Source of the DNA: an uncultured Campylobacter sp.
GTDB taxonomy: Bacteria > Actinomycetota > Actinomycetes > Mycobacteriales > Mycobacteriaceae
Assembly (NCBI GenBank): GCA_946221035.1
Contig: CAMIME010000003.1
Location: 35,524-99,523, forward strand
Reading direction: 5' to 3'
Length of the DNA: 64,000 nucleotides
Shown in pieces: positions 51,319-60,622 of the stretch (position 1 is the first letter of the stretch; every line of letters begins with the position of its first letter). The translations under genes were made by a program, and so were the position numbers. A model generated the notes under the pieces. The model worked only from the letters and a program-made list of their open reading frames with translations. It made no database searches and was not told the origin of the DNA.

Positions 51319-52734
51319 TTAGTCCTGCGATGTGTCCTTCGTCACAAGCGGGCGAGAACGGCGCGAAAAGGCCAGCAGCGGCACGCACAACCACACGCCA
51401 AACAAGGCGATACCCGCAGGTGGCAGGGGCCGTGCCGGGGCGCCGGTGTCCACCACCGTCCCATCGGGGTGCACCGCGAGCCCGATGCCCAGCTGCGCCA
51501 GCGCCGCCGGGTCGTTCGCCGCGGCCTGGGCGGCAACCCAGCGCAGCGACGGCGGGTCCACCGCCACCCCGTCCACGACCAACGATCCGGGTTCGACCAC
51601 GCTCATGGCTTTGGTGGTGGGGGTGAGGGCCGGATGGCCGTCGATAAGCGAAAGCGCTGGTTGGTCGACGAAGAAGACGTCGCGGCCGTCGTGGTCGATC
51701 GCGGGGACCTCGACGCGCGTGGGTGTGAGCGCGGCGACGGCCACAGGCGCGTCCGGCACTTGGAGCAGGGCGAACGCCAAGGCGGCGAGGGCTTTGCGGC
51801 CATCGAGCGAGCCCGCCGCGGCGACGAACGCAGGTGAGGCGAGGGCGACCCACTTCTGGCCGTCGCGGAGAAGCCCGCCGCCGGGGACATGCTGGACCAG
51901 CGGGGTGGTGAGCCCCGCCCACGACGCCAGCGCCACCGCGAACCCAAGGCCCGCGCACCACAGCCAGCGCCTCGGCACCGAGCGCCAGCCGAGGGCGATG
52001 AGGGCGAACAGCGCCACGCCGAACAGGGCGAACCCGACCGAGCGGGACGCGGGCACGGCCTGTCCGTTCCAGATCCCGCCGAGGCCCATCAGCGACCCGA
52101 GGGTGCCCACGTACTCCTCCGCACGAGGCGCGAAGGCGCGCACCGACGCCGCACTTGACGTCCCGCTCGCCCCCGCGAACACCCCGGCCGCGACCCACGG
52201 CAGGCACGTCAGCGCGGTCACCAACGCACCGCGGTGCCCCCTTGCGAAGGCCCCGGCCAGCAGCGCGCCCGTGGGTGTGAGCGAGGCCAGCCACTGCAGT
52301 GGCACCGCCCACGCCGAGCGGGCCCTCCACCCGAGCGCGATCGCGGGCAGCAGCCACGCCGCCGCGGCGAGCGACCACTGCCCTTGCAGGAGGCGCTCCA
52401 CGACGAACGGGTTCCACACCGCCACCGTCATCGCCGCAGCCTTACCCAACGAGGTTCGGCCAAGGCGCCACCCCGACCACGCCGCCACCCCGGCCGCGCC
52501 CACGATTAGCGCGCGCACGAACAGCACCGGCCACGGTAGGACGGCCAACAGCGCATCCTGCGGCACGTTGCGCGCGGGCAGGTCGCCCCAGCCCAAGGCC
52601 GCGCGGGTGAGCGCCATCTCCGGCAGCACCACCATGTCGCGAAACGCGAACGCTTCCCCGGGCACCAAAAACGGCCAGGTCAGCGCCAGCACGAGCGCGC
52701 CGCCGAAGAGGCGCAGCCAGCTAGCGCCGCGCAT
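51319..52734 (-). CDS. Polytopic membrane protein of the tmaT-aftD envelope locus
   Basis: This 471 aa protein has about ten hydrophobic segments, with a conserved-looking early stretch 'WPFLVPGEAFAFRDMVVLP' and a late extracytoplasmic region. I do not recognise a family name; similar proteins are found beside aftD in corynebacteria. ATG at 52734 is chosen; it overlaps the end of the DUF3068 gene by 14 bp, so the two are coupled. It may act in lipoglycan or arabinan synthesis (inference from location). Confidence 0.7.
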   Translation of the reverse strand: MRGASWLRLFGGALVLALTWPFLVPGEAFAFRDMVVLPEMALTRAALGWGDLPARNVPQDALLAVLPWPVLFVRALIVGAAGVAAWSGWRLGRTSLGKAAAMTVAVWNPFVVERLLQGQWSLAAAAWLLPAIALGWRARSAWAVPLQWLASLTPTGALLAGAFARGHRGALVTALTCLPWVAAGVFAGASGTSSAASVRAFAPRAEEYVGTLGSLMGLGGIWNGQAVPASRSVGFALFGVALFALIALGWRSVPRRWLWCAGLGFAVALASWAGLTTPLVQHVPGGGLLRDGQKWVALASPAFVAAAGSLDGRKALAALAFALLQVPDAPVAVAALTPTRVEVPAIDHDGRDVFFVDQPALSLIDGHPALTPTTKAMSVVEPGSLVVDGVAVDPPSLRWVAAQAAANDPAALAQLGIGLAVHPDGTVVDTGAPARPLPPAGIALFGVWLCVPLLAFSRRSRPLVTKDTSQD

Positions 52735-53389
52735 ACGCCACCAGCGCCGCAATGAACGCCGCCGCCCCCACGAACCGGGTCAGCACCGCCATCACCTGCA
52801 GCGCCTTCAGCACCCGCACGTCCTTTTCCGCAGCGCGAAGCTGCTCGCTTTTCGACGACTCCGCGAGCACCCACTGCCCATCCCCGCACGAGAACACCTC
52901 GTCGACGATCCGGCCCGTGCGCCGCTCCGCATCCACGTCGCGTGTGCAGTCTGCCAGGCGCGCTCGGTATTTATAGGTCTCCATTCCCCGCACGGACCCG
53001 TTGCTGACGTAATCCATGGGCACCGACCTGTTCGTGGTGTGGTCGAACAGGGGGTAGGTGCGCCTCTCTGGGGAGTATGGCAGCAGGGGCCCCAAACCGT
53101 CCCGTTTCGGCTGGCCGGGCAGCATGGCGGGGTAGTGGGAGGAGGGGTTGATGGGGAAGTGGTCGGTGACGGAGCCGTCGATAAGCACGAGCGCGTCGAG
53201 GCCCTTCGGAGTTTTCGTCAGCTCGATCATGCGGGTGACGGAGCCGGTGGGGCCGTCAAACACCACGCTCATGGTGCCGGGGGTGAGCGTGCGCTGCTTG
53301 CCGATGACCACCGGCGACAGCAGATTCAACGCAAGGCAGACCGCGGCGATGCCCAGGCATGCGGCGATGACGCGGTCTGCTCGTTTCAC
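52721..53389 (-). CDS. DUF3068 envelope protein
   Basis: This 222 aa protein has a transmembrane helix at each end (about 4-24 and 195-217) and an extracytoplasmic middle with 'RTYPLFDHTTNRSVPMDYVS' (in parts), typical of DUF3068. Two cysteines (in 'LADCTRD' and 'FSCGDG') may pair. Database naming as 'porin PorA family' exists for this family but is unsupported here. GTG at 53389 follows TAGAGT by 8 nt, so the message is leaderless. It is divergent from tmaT by only 20 bp. Confidence 0.82.
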   Translation of the reverse strand: MKRADRVIAACLGIAAVCLALNLLSPVVIGKQRTLTPGTMSVVFDGPTGSVTRMIELTKTPKGLDALVLIDGSVTDHFPINPSSHYPAMLPGQPKRDGLGPLLPYSPERRTYPLFDHTTNRSVPMDYVSNGSVRGMETYKYRARLADCTRDVDAERRTGRIVDEVFSCGDGQWVLAESSKSEQLRAAEKDVRVLKALQVMAVLTRFVGAAAFIAALVAYARR

Positions 53390-53394
53390 ACGAA

Positions 53395-53403
53395 TAGACT
53401 CTA
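53395..53403. promoter_or_regulatory. Overlapping divergent -10 hexamers (TAGACTCTA)
   Basis: TAGACT (53395-53400) serves the plus-strand tmaT gene and TAGAGT (53403-53398) the minus-strand DUF3068 gene; they share three base pairs. Each is 8-9 nt from its start codon. RNA polymerase cannot open both at once. Confidence 0.7.
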
Positions 53404-53409
53404 GCCACT

Positions 53410-54465
53410 GTGAACCACAACCAACTGCTGCCGGAGCTCGAGGGCCTGCGCGCCGTCGCCGCGCTGGGGATTGTGGCCACCCACGTCGCCTTTCAAACCG
53501 CGACCGGCTCCGCCTTGCTCGAGCGGTTCGACTACTTCGTGGCAGTGTTCTTCGCACTGTCGGCCTTCCTGCTCGCGCGCGGGCCGCGCCGGGACGGCTA
53601 CTACGCTCGGCGCGTGGCCCGGCTCGCCCCGGCCTACCTGGTGTGCGCCTCGGTGGTGCTGCTCGCGCTGCCGCAACTTCGCGGCGTGGGCTGGGCCCAG
53701 GTGGCGGCGAACCTCACGCTGACCCAGCTCTATGTCCCGCGCTCGCTGGTGGGTGGGCTCACCCATATGTGGTCGTTGTGCGTGGAGGTGGCCTTCTACC
53801 TGGTGCTGCCTGCGTACTTGTCGCTCGGGTCACGGGGCCGGGGGGTGGCCGTGGCGGTGTCCGTGGTCGCGGGCCTGGCGTGGCCGTGGCTGGTGTGGGG
53901 CCACTACGACCCGCAGGTGGTGAACGCACAAATCTGGCCGCCGTCCTACGCCCCCTGGTTCGCCGTCGGGTTGGGACTGGCGGAGCTGGAGCGCGCCGGG
54001 GTGCGCTACGTGGGTCCGCGGTGGCCGTTTGCGGCGTGCGCGCTGCCGGTGGCGTGGTTCGCCGGCGTGGTGGGGCCCGCGGGGCTGACCCACCCCACCC
54101 CGGCTGAGTTCAACGTCCGCGTGATCCTGGGCACCGCGTTCGCCGCCCTGGTCCTCGCCCCGTTCGCCCTCGGGCCGCGCTACCACGGCACGCTGCTGTC
54201 CTCGGGGCCCGCCCGGGCGCTGGGGCGCTGGTCCTACTCCATCTTCCTGTGGCACATGGCGGTGCTCACCTTCGTGTTCCCGGTGCTCGGGGTGCCCATG
54301 TTCGGCGGACGCTTCCTCCTCGTCTTCGCGGCCACGGTGGTGGGTTCGGTTACGGTGGCCTACATCTCCTACGAGCTCGTGGAGGTCCCCGGCGCGCGCC
54401 TCGTGCGCAGACTGGCCACCGCGAACAGGCCCGCCATCACGCAGAAGGTGCCCGAGCCGGCGTAG
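53410..54465 (+). CDS. tmaT: Acyltransferase-3 family protein, TmaT-like
   Basis: This 351 aa membrane acyltransferase has about ten helices. The family motifs are 'LPELEGLRAVAALGIVATHV' (conserved Arg and His), 'VFFALSAFLLARG' and 'GRWSYSIFLWH'. In C. glutamicum the homologue beside aftD (NCgl2759, TmaT) acetylates the mycoloyl chain of trehalose monomycolate so that MmpL can export it. GTG at 53410 lies 9 nt after TAGACT, leaderless. Its 3' end overlaps aftD on the other strand by 97 bp. Confidence 0.88.
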   Translation: MNHNQLLPELEGLRAVAALGIVATHVAFQTATGSALLERFDYFVAVFFALSAFLLARGPRRDGYYARRVARLAPAYLVCASVVLLALPQLRGVGWAQVAANLTLTQLYVPRSLVGGLTHMWSLCVEVAFYLVLPAYLSLGSRGRGVAVAVSVVAGLAWPWLVWGHYDPQVVNAQIWPPSYAPWFAVGLGLAELERAGVRYVGPRWPFAACALPVAWFAGVVGPAGLTHPTPAEFNVRVILGTAFAALVLAPFALGPRYHGTLLSSGPARALGRWSYSIFLWHMAVLTFVFPVLGVPMFGGRFLLVFAATVVGSVTVAYISYELVEVPGARLVRRLATANRPAITQKVPEPA

Positions 54466-57284
54466 ATGGCGCTCGGCCACGGCGCGCGGGCGAGCATCAG
54501 CCCCGCCGCGGCCATCGCGCCGGCGGCCACCGCCGGCATCGGCAGGACGGTGAACCGTCGCACGACGGCCGCCAGGGCCACCGCGATGAAGCCGTGCACA
54601 GGCGACGCCGCAAGCGCCGCGACGACCGGAGCGGCGTTCCCGGTGCCTGCGGGCTGGTACGGCGCGCCGGGGCGCCGCCACGGCACCCACAGGCACGCAG
54701 CAACCATCAGCAGGCTGAACGCCCCGCCGAACAGCAGCGAGTACCGGTACGCGCCCTCGCCGGCGAAGGTCATCTCGAACTGCCCGGCGGCGCCCGGTGG
54801 GACGCGGAAGGCCTGGGCGGCGGCGTCGATAAGCATTGGCTCGAGTGGGGTGCCGCCGAGGGTCGCGCGCAGGCCCTCGTTGTACGCGCGGGTGGTCAGG
54901 ATGATCCGCTCGTGCGGCGCGGGCGCGACCTCGCTGCCAAGCGGCGTCCAGCCAGGCAGGGCGGGCTCGGCGCGGGTCACCATGAGGGTCTCGGCGCGGG
55001 TGAGCAGGTCGTGCGTGCCCGCCTTCAGGAACACGGTCGTGGCGTGGCGGGTGCCGTCGATGGTGGCGGGCGCGCTCAAGTGCCACTCGGCGTCGACGGC
55101 GGTGGTGAAGCGCCGCTGCAGCACGTCCGTGTCGGGGAAGAGGCGCTGGAAGAAATAGGTGTCCGCCGTGCCTTGAACCTCGACGATGCGGGGGGCGCCG
55201 GACAGTTCCACAATGCCCACAGGTTCCGTGAGCCGCAGCCACCGGTACGCGTCATTGCGCACGGTGCGCGGCTGCCCGCCCACCAGGGACACGGCGCGCC
55301 GGGTCGAGCCGTTGTCCAGGATCACCGTGGTGTCGGCGGTGGCGGTGACGGTGACCGTCTCGCCGGCCTCGAACTCGAGCCACGCTTCGGCGTCCCCGGG
55401 CGCGGGCCACCAGGCAGTTTCTTTCAGCCCGTCGAAGGCGGCGGTGAGCGATTTGGAGGCGTCCGCACCGCCGAACGCGGTCGCGTCCGCCCACGAGGAC
55501 GACGCCCGCGCGAACCCATCCGAGGTCACCGCCACCGGCGTGCCCGCCGAGGGGTAGTCGACGAGCCGGTTGGACACCTCGGTGTCCCACTTGTACTGGA
55601 GGTGGGCGGATTGGCGCCCGTCGCCGTAGTTGCGCGCCGCGAGCGCCGGGGTATCGGTCACCACATCCACCTCCGCCTCGTCCGCGCGCGCGAGGACGGC
55701 GGGGAAGTAGCCGAGCTCGCGCCAGAGGAAGGGGAGGGCCTCGCCGGCGCCGTCGATACGCAGCGGTTCGTCGGCGGTGATCATCGCGTCGCGCGCGGGC
55801 TCCAACATGAAGATGTCGATCGCGCCGAAGCGCACCGTGGGCTCGCCCAGGTCCGGCGCTTCGGCTTCGACGTCGTGGCGCACCACCACCGCGCCCACCC
55901 CAAGCGAACGCAGGGCTTGCGTATCGACGACCTGCGCCTGCCCATCCAAACCACGAATCGCCTCCGGGTCCACCAGCGGGATCGCATCCCGGAACGCGAC
56001 GCGCCCGTTTGTGAGTGCCTGGATGGGTTCGTCGCGGGTCCACCCCCAGTCCTGTCGCGCGAACGGCACGGGCGGCACGACCATGGTGCGGGTTCCCGCC
56101 GCGTGCTCATCGAGCCAGCGACCTGCCGCGACCCAATCCGGGCTCACCTCTGTCCAGGTGCCCTGGGGCAAAAGCCGCAGCGACCACGCGGGGGCCACCG
56201 CCACCGCCGCGGCCAACGTGATGCCCACGAGCTGCGGCCGGTTCGCGCGCGACGCGAGGTGGCCCACACCCAAGACCAAGGGCAGGCGCACCAAGGGATC
56301 GAATTTGTGGAGGTTGCGAAAGGGGGACAGGGTGCCGTCGTAAAGCGACGTGCTCATGTGCGCTGAGCCCAGGATGACAAAGCCCACGGCGAAGACCCAC
56401 AACAGCGGCCCGCGCCACGGCATGTCGCGGCGGGCGAGCCCTGCCAGCCCCAGGGCGGCGACGGCGCTGGTGGCCAGGATGAACGCTGGCTCAGACACGA
56501 GGAGGTGGCCCGCCAGGCGCTCCGTGTCCGCGAACGGGGTCCAGCTCGTGGTGCCGCGCAGGATTTCGGCGGGGTTGAGCCAGCGGGTGGTCACGGCCGC
56601 GGACTCGATGAACTCCGTAAACGGGGGCGAATAGCGGCCGAGCACGATAAGGGGGCCGATCCACCACGCGCTCACCGCCGCGGCGCCGACGGTAAACAGC
56701 GCCGCCTTCCGGGGCTGATGGCGAGCGAGGAGGAGCACCGCAGCCGGCAGGCACGCGGCGATGGTGGCGGTGGCGTTGACCGCGCCCATGCAGAACACGG
56801 CCACGAGCGCGGGGGCAACCTGCGGGGTGCGTTTGACCAGCGGAACCAGGGTCCACGGCGCGAGTGCGACGGGCCAGGCCTCGGACGAAATCGCCGTCAG
56901 CGTGGTCAAAATACGCGGCGATAGCGCGTACAGGCCCGCCGCCAGCACCTGGGCCGCGGTGCCACGGATGCCGACGCGACGCGCCAGCACCAGCGCCCCC
57001 GAAAAGGCCAGGCACAAAAGCAGGGACCACCACAGGCGCTGCTGCACCCAATCCGGCAGCGCCTGGGTGAGCCAGAAGAACGCGCCGTGGGGGAAGAGGT
57101 AGCCGTAGGCCTGGTTCTGTACCTGGCCCAGGGGGAACTCGTCGGTATATGCGTGGGTTGCCCGGGCCAAAAACCGCCCAGGGTCCACCACCAGGTCCAG
57201 CTTCGTGTCGGCGGCCACCTGGCCCGGCGGCTGGAAGAAGGCGAGGAGGGTGAGCACCACCCACCCCACGACGTGACTGCGCAC
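54369..57284 (-). CDS. aftD: Arabinofuranosyltransferase AftD (DUF3367)
   Basis: This 971 aa GT-C enzyme adds alpha-1,3 branches to arabinan from decaprenyl-phosphoryl arabinose. About 11 helices lie in residues 1-400 ('VVDPGRFLARATHAYTDEFPLGQVQNQAYG' in parts, with the Asp-rich first loop), then an extracytoplasmic region with beta-rich carbohydrate-binding parts and two or three helices at the end. It is shorter than mycobacterial AftD (about 1400 aa), as in other corynebacteria. GTG start; AAGGAACAG upstream is a modest ribosome binding site. Three copies of the dispersed element fall within it. Confidence 0.92.
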   Translation of the reverse strand: MRSHVVGWVVLTLLAFFQPPGQVAADTKLDLVVDPGRFLARATHAYTDEFPLGQVQNQAYGYLFPHGAFFWLTQALPDWVQQRLWWSLLLCLAFSGALVLARRVGIRGTAAQVLAAGLYALSPRILTTLTAISSEAWPVALAPWTLVPLVKRTPQVAPALVAVFCMGAVNATATIAACLPAAVLLLARHQPRKAALFTVGAAAVSAWWIGPLIVLGRYSPPFTEFIESAAVTTRWLNPAEILRGTTSWTPFADTERLAGHLLVSEPAFILATSAVAALGLAGLARRDMPWRGPLLWVFAVGFVILGSAHMSTSLYDGTLSPFRNLHKFDPLVRLPLVLGVGHLASRANRPQLVGITLAAAVAVAPAWSLRLLPQGTWTEVSPDWVAAGRWLDEHAAGTRTMVVPPVPFARQDWGWTRDEPIQALTNGRVAFRDAIPLVDPEAIRGLDGQAQVVDTQALRSLGVGAVVVRHDVEAEAPDLGEPTVRFGAIDIFMLEPARDAMITADEPLRIDGAGEALPFLWRELGYFPAVLARADEAEVDVVTDTPALAARNYGDGRQSAHLQYKWDTEVSNRLVDYPSAGTPVAVTSDGFARASSSWADATAFGGADASKSLTAAFDGLKETAWWPAPGDAEAWLEFEAGETVTVTATADTTVILDNGSTRRAVSLVGGQPRTVRNDAYRWLRLTEPVGIVELSGAPRIVEVQGTADTYFFQRLFPDTDVLQRRFTTAVDAEWHLSAPATIDGTRHATTVFLKAGTHDLLTRAETLMVTRAEPALPGWTPLGSEVAPAPHERIILTTRAYNEGLRATLGGTPLEPMLIDAAAQAFRVPPGAAGQFEMTFAGEGAYRYSLLFGGAFSLLMVAACLWVPWRRPGAPYQPAGTGNAAPVVAALAASPVHGFIAVALAAVVRRFTVLPMPAVAAGAMAAAGLMLARAPWPSAIYAGSGTFCVMAGLFAVASLRTRRAPGTSTSS

Positions 57285-57301
57285 CGTGCTGTTCCTTACT
57301 C

Positions 57302-57351
57302 GGGCCTACCGGGCTTGTGACGGGCCTGGCCGGGCCTTGCTGGGCCTACTG
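57302..57351. repeat. Five 10-bp GGGCCT units before aftD
   Basis: GGGCCT or GGGCTT recurs at 57302, 57311, 57322, 57332 and 57342, i.e. with helical (about 10-bp) spacing. The block fills the gap between the DUF2613 gene and aftD and touches the end of the former. Confidence 0.6.
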
Positions 57352-57582
57352 GCGCGAGCCGTACTCGGGGCCGCCGAGCACCGCCTCATCGGCGGAGACG
57401 GCCCCGCCCTCGGGGACAGATGACTGACCGGACACCGACGCGACCCCCAGCACACCGACTGCGCCCAGCACCACGCCGACGACGGCGCTCGCCACCACCG
57501 GAGAAATCGCAGACGCCGCTGTAACTGGGGGTAGGGTGCGCTCCGGAGCCGGTGCAGGCAGGGGGAATACTCGGTGCGACAT
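57346..57582 (-). CDS. DUF2613 small membrane protein
   Basis: This 78 aa protein has one hydrophobic helix ('ISPVVASAVVGVVLGAVGVLGV', about 27-48) and the DUF2613-type end 'VSADEAVLGGPEYGSR'. Function unknown; it is conserved just upstream of aftD. The ATG at 57582 lies 8 nt after TAGCCT (reverse of 57591-57596), so it is leaderless. aftD follows 61 bp downstream, so the two may share a transcript. Confidence 0.8.
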   Translation of the reverse strand: MSHRVFPLPAPAPERTLPPVTAASAISPVVASAVVGVVLGAVGVLGVASVSGQSSVPEGGAVSADEAVLGGPEYGSRQ

Positions 57583-57671
57583 GTCGAAATAGGCTACCAG
57601 CGCGGGTGTACAGTGGGCGACGTTTTGACACGCGGTCAAGGAGAGGCCAGAGATACGGGAGGTGGGCGACG

Positions 57672-58817
57672 ATGCTGGTTCGGGCGCGCCGCAGCCTCGC
57701 CGTGGTTCCGGCCCTCGCGTTGATGTCGTGCGCGCCGCAGGAGAAGGCGGCGGTGGAACCGGAGGTCGTCGATACGCAACAGCTTGAGACGCTGGCGCCG
57801 GCAGAACCGTCGCCTGCGCAGCTGAGGGTGCCCGCGGACCTGCGCGAGCGCGTGGCGTCGCTCATGGTGGTCGGGGTGGCGAACTATGAGCAGGCGCGGT
57901 TCGCGCTGGACCAGGGCGTGGGCGGGCTGATCGTTCCGAGCTGGGCCGATCCTGCGCTGCTGACGGAGGAGGGGCGCAACATCAACGCCCTGCGCGCCGA
58001 GTATCAGCGCCCATTTTCCGTGGCCATCGACTTCGAGGGCGGCCGCGTGCAGCGACACACGCAGGTGTTCGGCGAGTTCATGCCGCCGCGCTCGCTCGCC
58101 GGCACCCCGCCGGAGGTGATCCAGGGCACCGGCTTCGACATCGGCCGCGCGCTGCGCGATCGCGGGGTCACGCAAGACTACGCGCCGCTGCTCGACCTCG
58201 ATGTCACCGCGCTCGACATCGTCGGCGACCGCTCCTTCAACGGCAACCCCGACGAAGTGGTGCGGGTCGCGTCGCTGTTTTCGCAGGGGCTTATCGACGC
58301 TAAAGTCACCCCCACCTTCAAACACTTCCCCGGCCACGGCCGCGCCTCCGGGGATACGCACCTGGGCCTTGCCACCACCCCGCCACTGGAGCAGATCCGC
58401 GACTCCGACCTGCGCCCCTACGGCCCGCTGCTCGCCGCCTTCCCGCAGGCCAGCGTGATGATGGGCCACATGATCGTCCCCGGCCTCGGCCCAGAGGGCG
58501 TGCCCAGCTCCATGAACCCGGAGGCATACCGGCTGCTGCGCACCGGCGACTACCCGGGCGGCGTGCCGTTCGACGGGGTCGTGGTCACCGACGATTTATC
58601 CGGCATGCGCGGGATCCTTGACTATGCGCCCACACTCGACGCTGTCGCCCGCGCCATCGGCTCGGGTGCCGACCAGGCACTGTGGTCCACCGGCGCCGAC
58701 CTGCCGCAGATCATCGACCATGTCGTGTGGTGCGTCGGCGCGGGCTACATCCCGGAAGCGCGCATCGACGAGGCGGCGACGCGGGTGCAGCAGCAACTGA
58801 TCAGTGTCGGGCTGTAG
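57672..58817 (+). CDS. GH3-family beta-N-acetylhexosaminidase lipoprotein (NagZ-like)
   Basis: This 381 aa glycoside hydrolase family 3 enzyme has a signal peptide with lipobox LMSC (Cys20). The NagZ signature is 'KHFPGHGRASGDTHLG', and the catalytic aspartate lies in 'VVTDDLSGMRG'. It would remove N-acetylglucosamine from wall fragments outside the membrane. GGGAGGTGG precedes the ATG. A full copy of the dispersed element encodes 'EVVDTQQ' in the flexible linker just after the lipid anchor. Confidence 0.9.
   Translation: MLVRARRSLAVVPALALMSCAPQEKAAVEPEVVDTQQLETLAPAEPSPAQLRVPADLRERVASLMVVGVANYEQARFALDQGVGGLIVPSWADPALLTEEGRNINALRAEYQRPFSVAIDFEGGRVQRHTQVFGEFMPPRSLAGTPPEVIQGTGFDIGRALRDRGVTQDYAPLLDLDVTALDIVGDRSFNGNPDEVVRVASLFSQGLIDAKVTPTFKHFPGHGRASGDTHLGLATTPPLEQIRDSDLRPYGPLLAAFPQASVMMGHMIVPGLGPEGVPSSMNPEAYRLLRTGDYPGGVPFDGVVVTDDLSGMRGILDYAPTLDAVARAIGSGADQALWSTGADLPQIIDHVVWCVGAGYIPEARIDEAATRVQQQLISVGL
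57759..57781 (-). repeat. Dispersed element, full-length copy in GH3 linker
   Basis: On the minus strand this reads GTTGCGTATCGACG followed by ACCTCCGG. It lies in codons for the disordered linker of the GH3 lipoprotein, a place that tolerates insertions. Confidence 0.7.
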
Positions 58818-58876
58818 TGGTCGGGCTGTAGTGGTCGAGCTGGGATCGTGTCGCCGCGCGGGCTACCCTTAATCGG

Positions 58877-60568
58877 GTGACTACCGTTTCGCCGACCTCG
58901 CACAGCAAACCCTCCCGCAGGGGCGGGAAGATCGCGCTGTGGACCCTGCTCGGTGTCCTCGTGGTGGTGCTTGCGCTGTACCTCGCGGACCTGGCAATGA
59001 ACCGCGGCAACGTGCCCCGCGGCACCACCGTGGGCGGCGTGGCCATCGGCGGCATGGCCCCCGAGGAGGCGGAAGCGGCACTCGAGCGCGAGCTTGGCGA
59101 CGTCCCCGCCAAACCTGTCACCGTCCACGCCGCCGCCAAGGAAGCGACTGTGGTCCCCGACCAGGCTGGTCTGGGCATTGACTGGCCCGCAACCGTCACC
59201 GCGGCCGGCGTGCAGTCCGCCAACCCGATCACCCGGCTCACCGGCCTGTTTCGCACCCACGAGGTGGACGCGGTCACCGTCGTCGATGACGCCGCACTGA
59301 ACCCGCAGCTCGACCGCCTAGTGAAAGAGCTGCACGTCGAGCCCGCCGACGGTGCGGTGCGCATTGAAGCCGGCGCGGCCAAGGTCGTCGACCCCCAGCC
59401 AGGCCAGGACGTCGACCGACCCGCGCTCCGCGAGGAGCTGACCACCGGCTGGCTCAACCCGGAGGGCGTGCGCGTCGAACCCACCAAGACCGAACCTGCG
59501 ATCAACGACGCTGCCCTCTCCGCCGCCATGTCCGGACCTGTGAAAACGGCCCTCGCCGGCCCCCTGACTGTGCGGGGCAAGGACGGCGCGCAGGCGGTGA
59601 TTGCCCAGGACCGCCTCGGGGAGATCGTCGAGTTCCCCAACGTCGACGGGCGCATCGAACCGGCCGTGAATCACGATGCCGCCCGCACCATCTTCGGCGA
59701 GCAACTCGCCGGTACCGAGACGGAGATGCAAAACGCCCGCGTCCTCGCCGGCGGCGGCGTCGAGCCCTCCGTCGACGGGTCCGTGGTGGATTGGGACGTG
59801 ACCCTGCGCGACTTCGATTCCCGCCTCCTGTCCAACCAGCCCCGTGACTGGGAGGCGACGTATAAGGCGGTCCCCGCCGACTTCACAACCGAGGAGGCGA
59901 ACAACGCAACCTTTGACCAGGTCGTCGGCTCGTTCACCACCGGCGGGTACTCGGGCGCCTCGGGCACCAACATTGCCCTGGTGGCCTCCACCGTCAACGG
60001 CGCCATCGTGAACCCGGGGGAGACGTTCTCCCTCAACGGCTACACGGGCCCCCGCGGCACCGCCCAGGGTTACGTGAAGTCCGGCATCATCTTGAACGGC
60101 AGGGCGGACACCGCCGTCGGCGGCGGCATCTCGCAATTCGCGACCACCCTGTACAACGCCGCCTACTTCGCCGGCATGACCGACGTGGCCCACACCCCGC
60201 ACTCCTATTACATCTCCCGCTACCCGGCCGGGCGCGAAGCGACTGTCTACGAAGGGGCCATCGACCTGCAGTTCCGCAACGACAGCCCCTATCCGGTGCG
60301 CATCGCCACCAGCGTCGGCGGCGGCCAGGTCACCGTCTCCCTCATGGGTGTGAAGACCGTCAACGTCGAATCCGTCAACGGCGGACGCTGGGCCTACACC
60401 TCGCCGTCGCCGGTGTCGGTGTCCGACGCGAGCTGCGTTCCGTCCTCCGGCACCCAGGGGTTCACCACCTCTGACACCCGCTACATCTACGACCTGGCCG
60501 GCAACCTCATCGACAGCGAAACGCAGACGACGGTGTACGACCCCCAGCCCATCGTGCGCTGCGGCTAA
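58877..60568 (+). CDS. VanW-family envelope protein
   Basis: This 563 aa protein has one transmembrane helix (about 20-40). Two PG-binding-4 type domains follow ('VPRGTTVGGVAIGGMAPEEA'), then the VanW domain ('IALVASTVNGAIVNPGETFSLN' in parts, 'GGGISQFATTLYNAAYFAG') and a G5-like tail. VanW proteins are linked to peptidoglycan but their activity is unproven. GTG at 58877 lies 7 nt after TACCCT, leaderless. It stands alone. Confidence 0.9.
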   Translation: MTTVSPTSHSKPSRRGGKIALWTLLGVLVVVLALYLADLAMNRGNVPRGTTVGGVAIGGMAPEEAEAALERELGDVPAKPVTVHAAAKEATVVPDQAGLGIDWPATVTAAGVQSANPITRLTGLFRTHEVDAVTVVDDAALNPQLDRLVKELHVEPADGAVRIEAGAAKVVDPQPGQDVDRPALREELTTGWLNPEGVRVEPTKTEPAINDAALSAAMSGPVKTALAGPLTVRGKDGAQAVIAQDRLGEIVEFPNVDGRIEPAVNHDAARTIFGEQLAGTETEMQNARVLAGGGVEPSVDGSVVDWDVTLRDFDSRLLSNQPRDWEATYKAVPADFTTEEANNATFDQVVGSFTTGGYSGASGTNIALVASTVNGAIVNPGETFSLNGYTGPRGTAQGYVKSGIILNGRADTAVGGGISQFATTLYNAAYFAGMTDVAHTPHSYYISRYPAGREATVYEGAIDLQFRNDSPYPVRIATSVGGGQVTVSLMGVKTVNVESVNGGRWAYTSPSPVSVSDASCVPSSGTQGFTTSDTRYIYDLAGNLIDSETQTTVYDPQPIVRCG

Positions 60569-60622
60569 ACTTTCCGACTCCGGCGAGGGGGCCGTGTCGG
60601 GCGGGCGTTTAAGGTACCAAGC

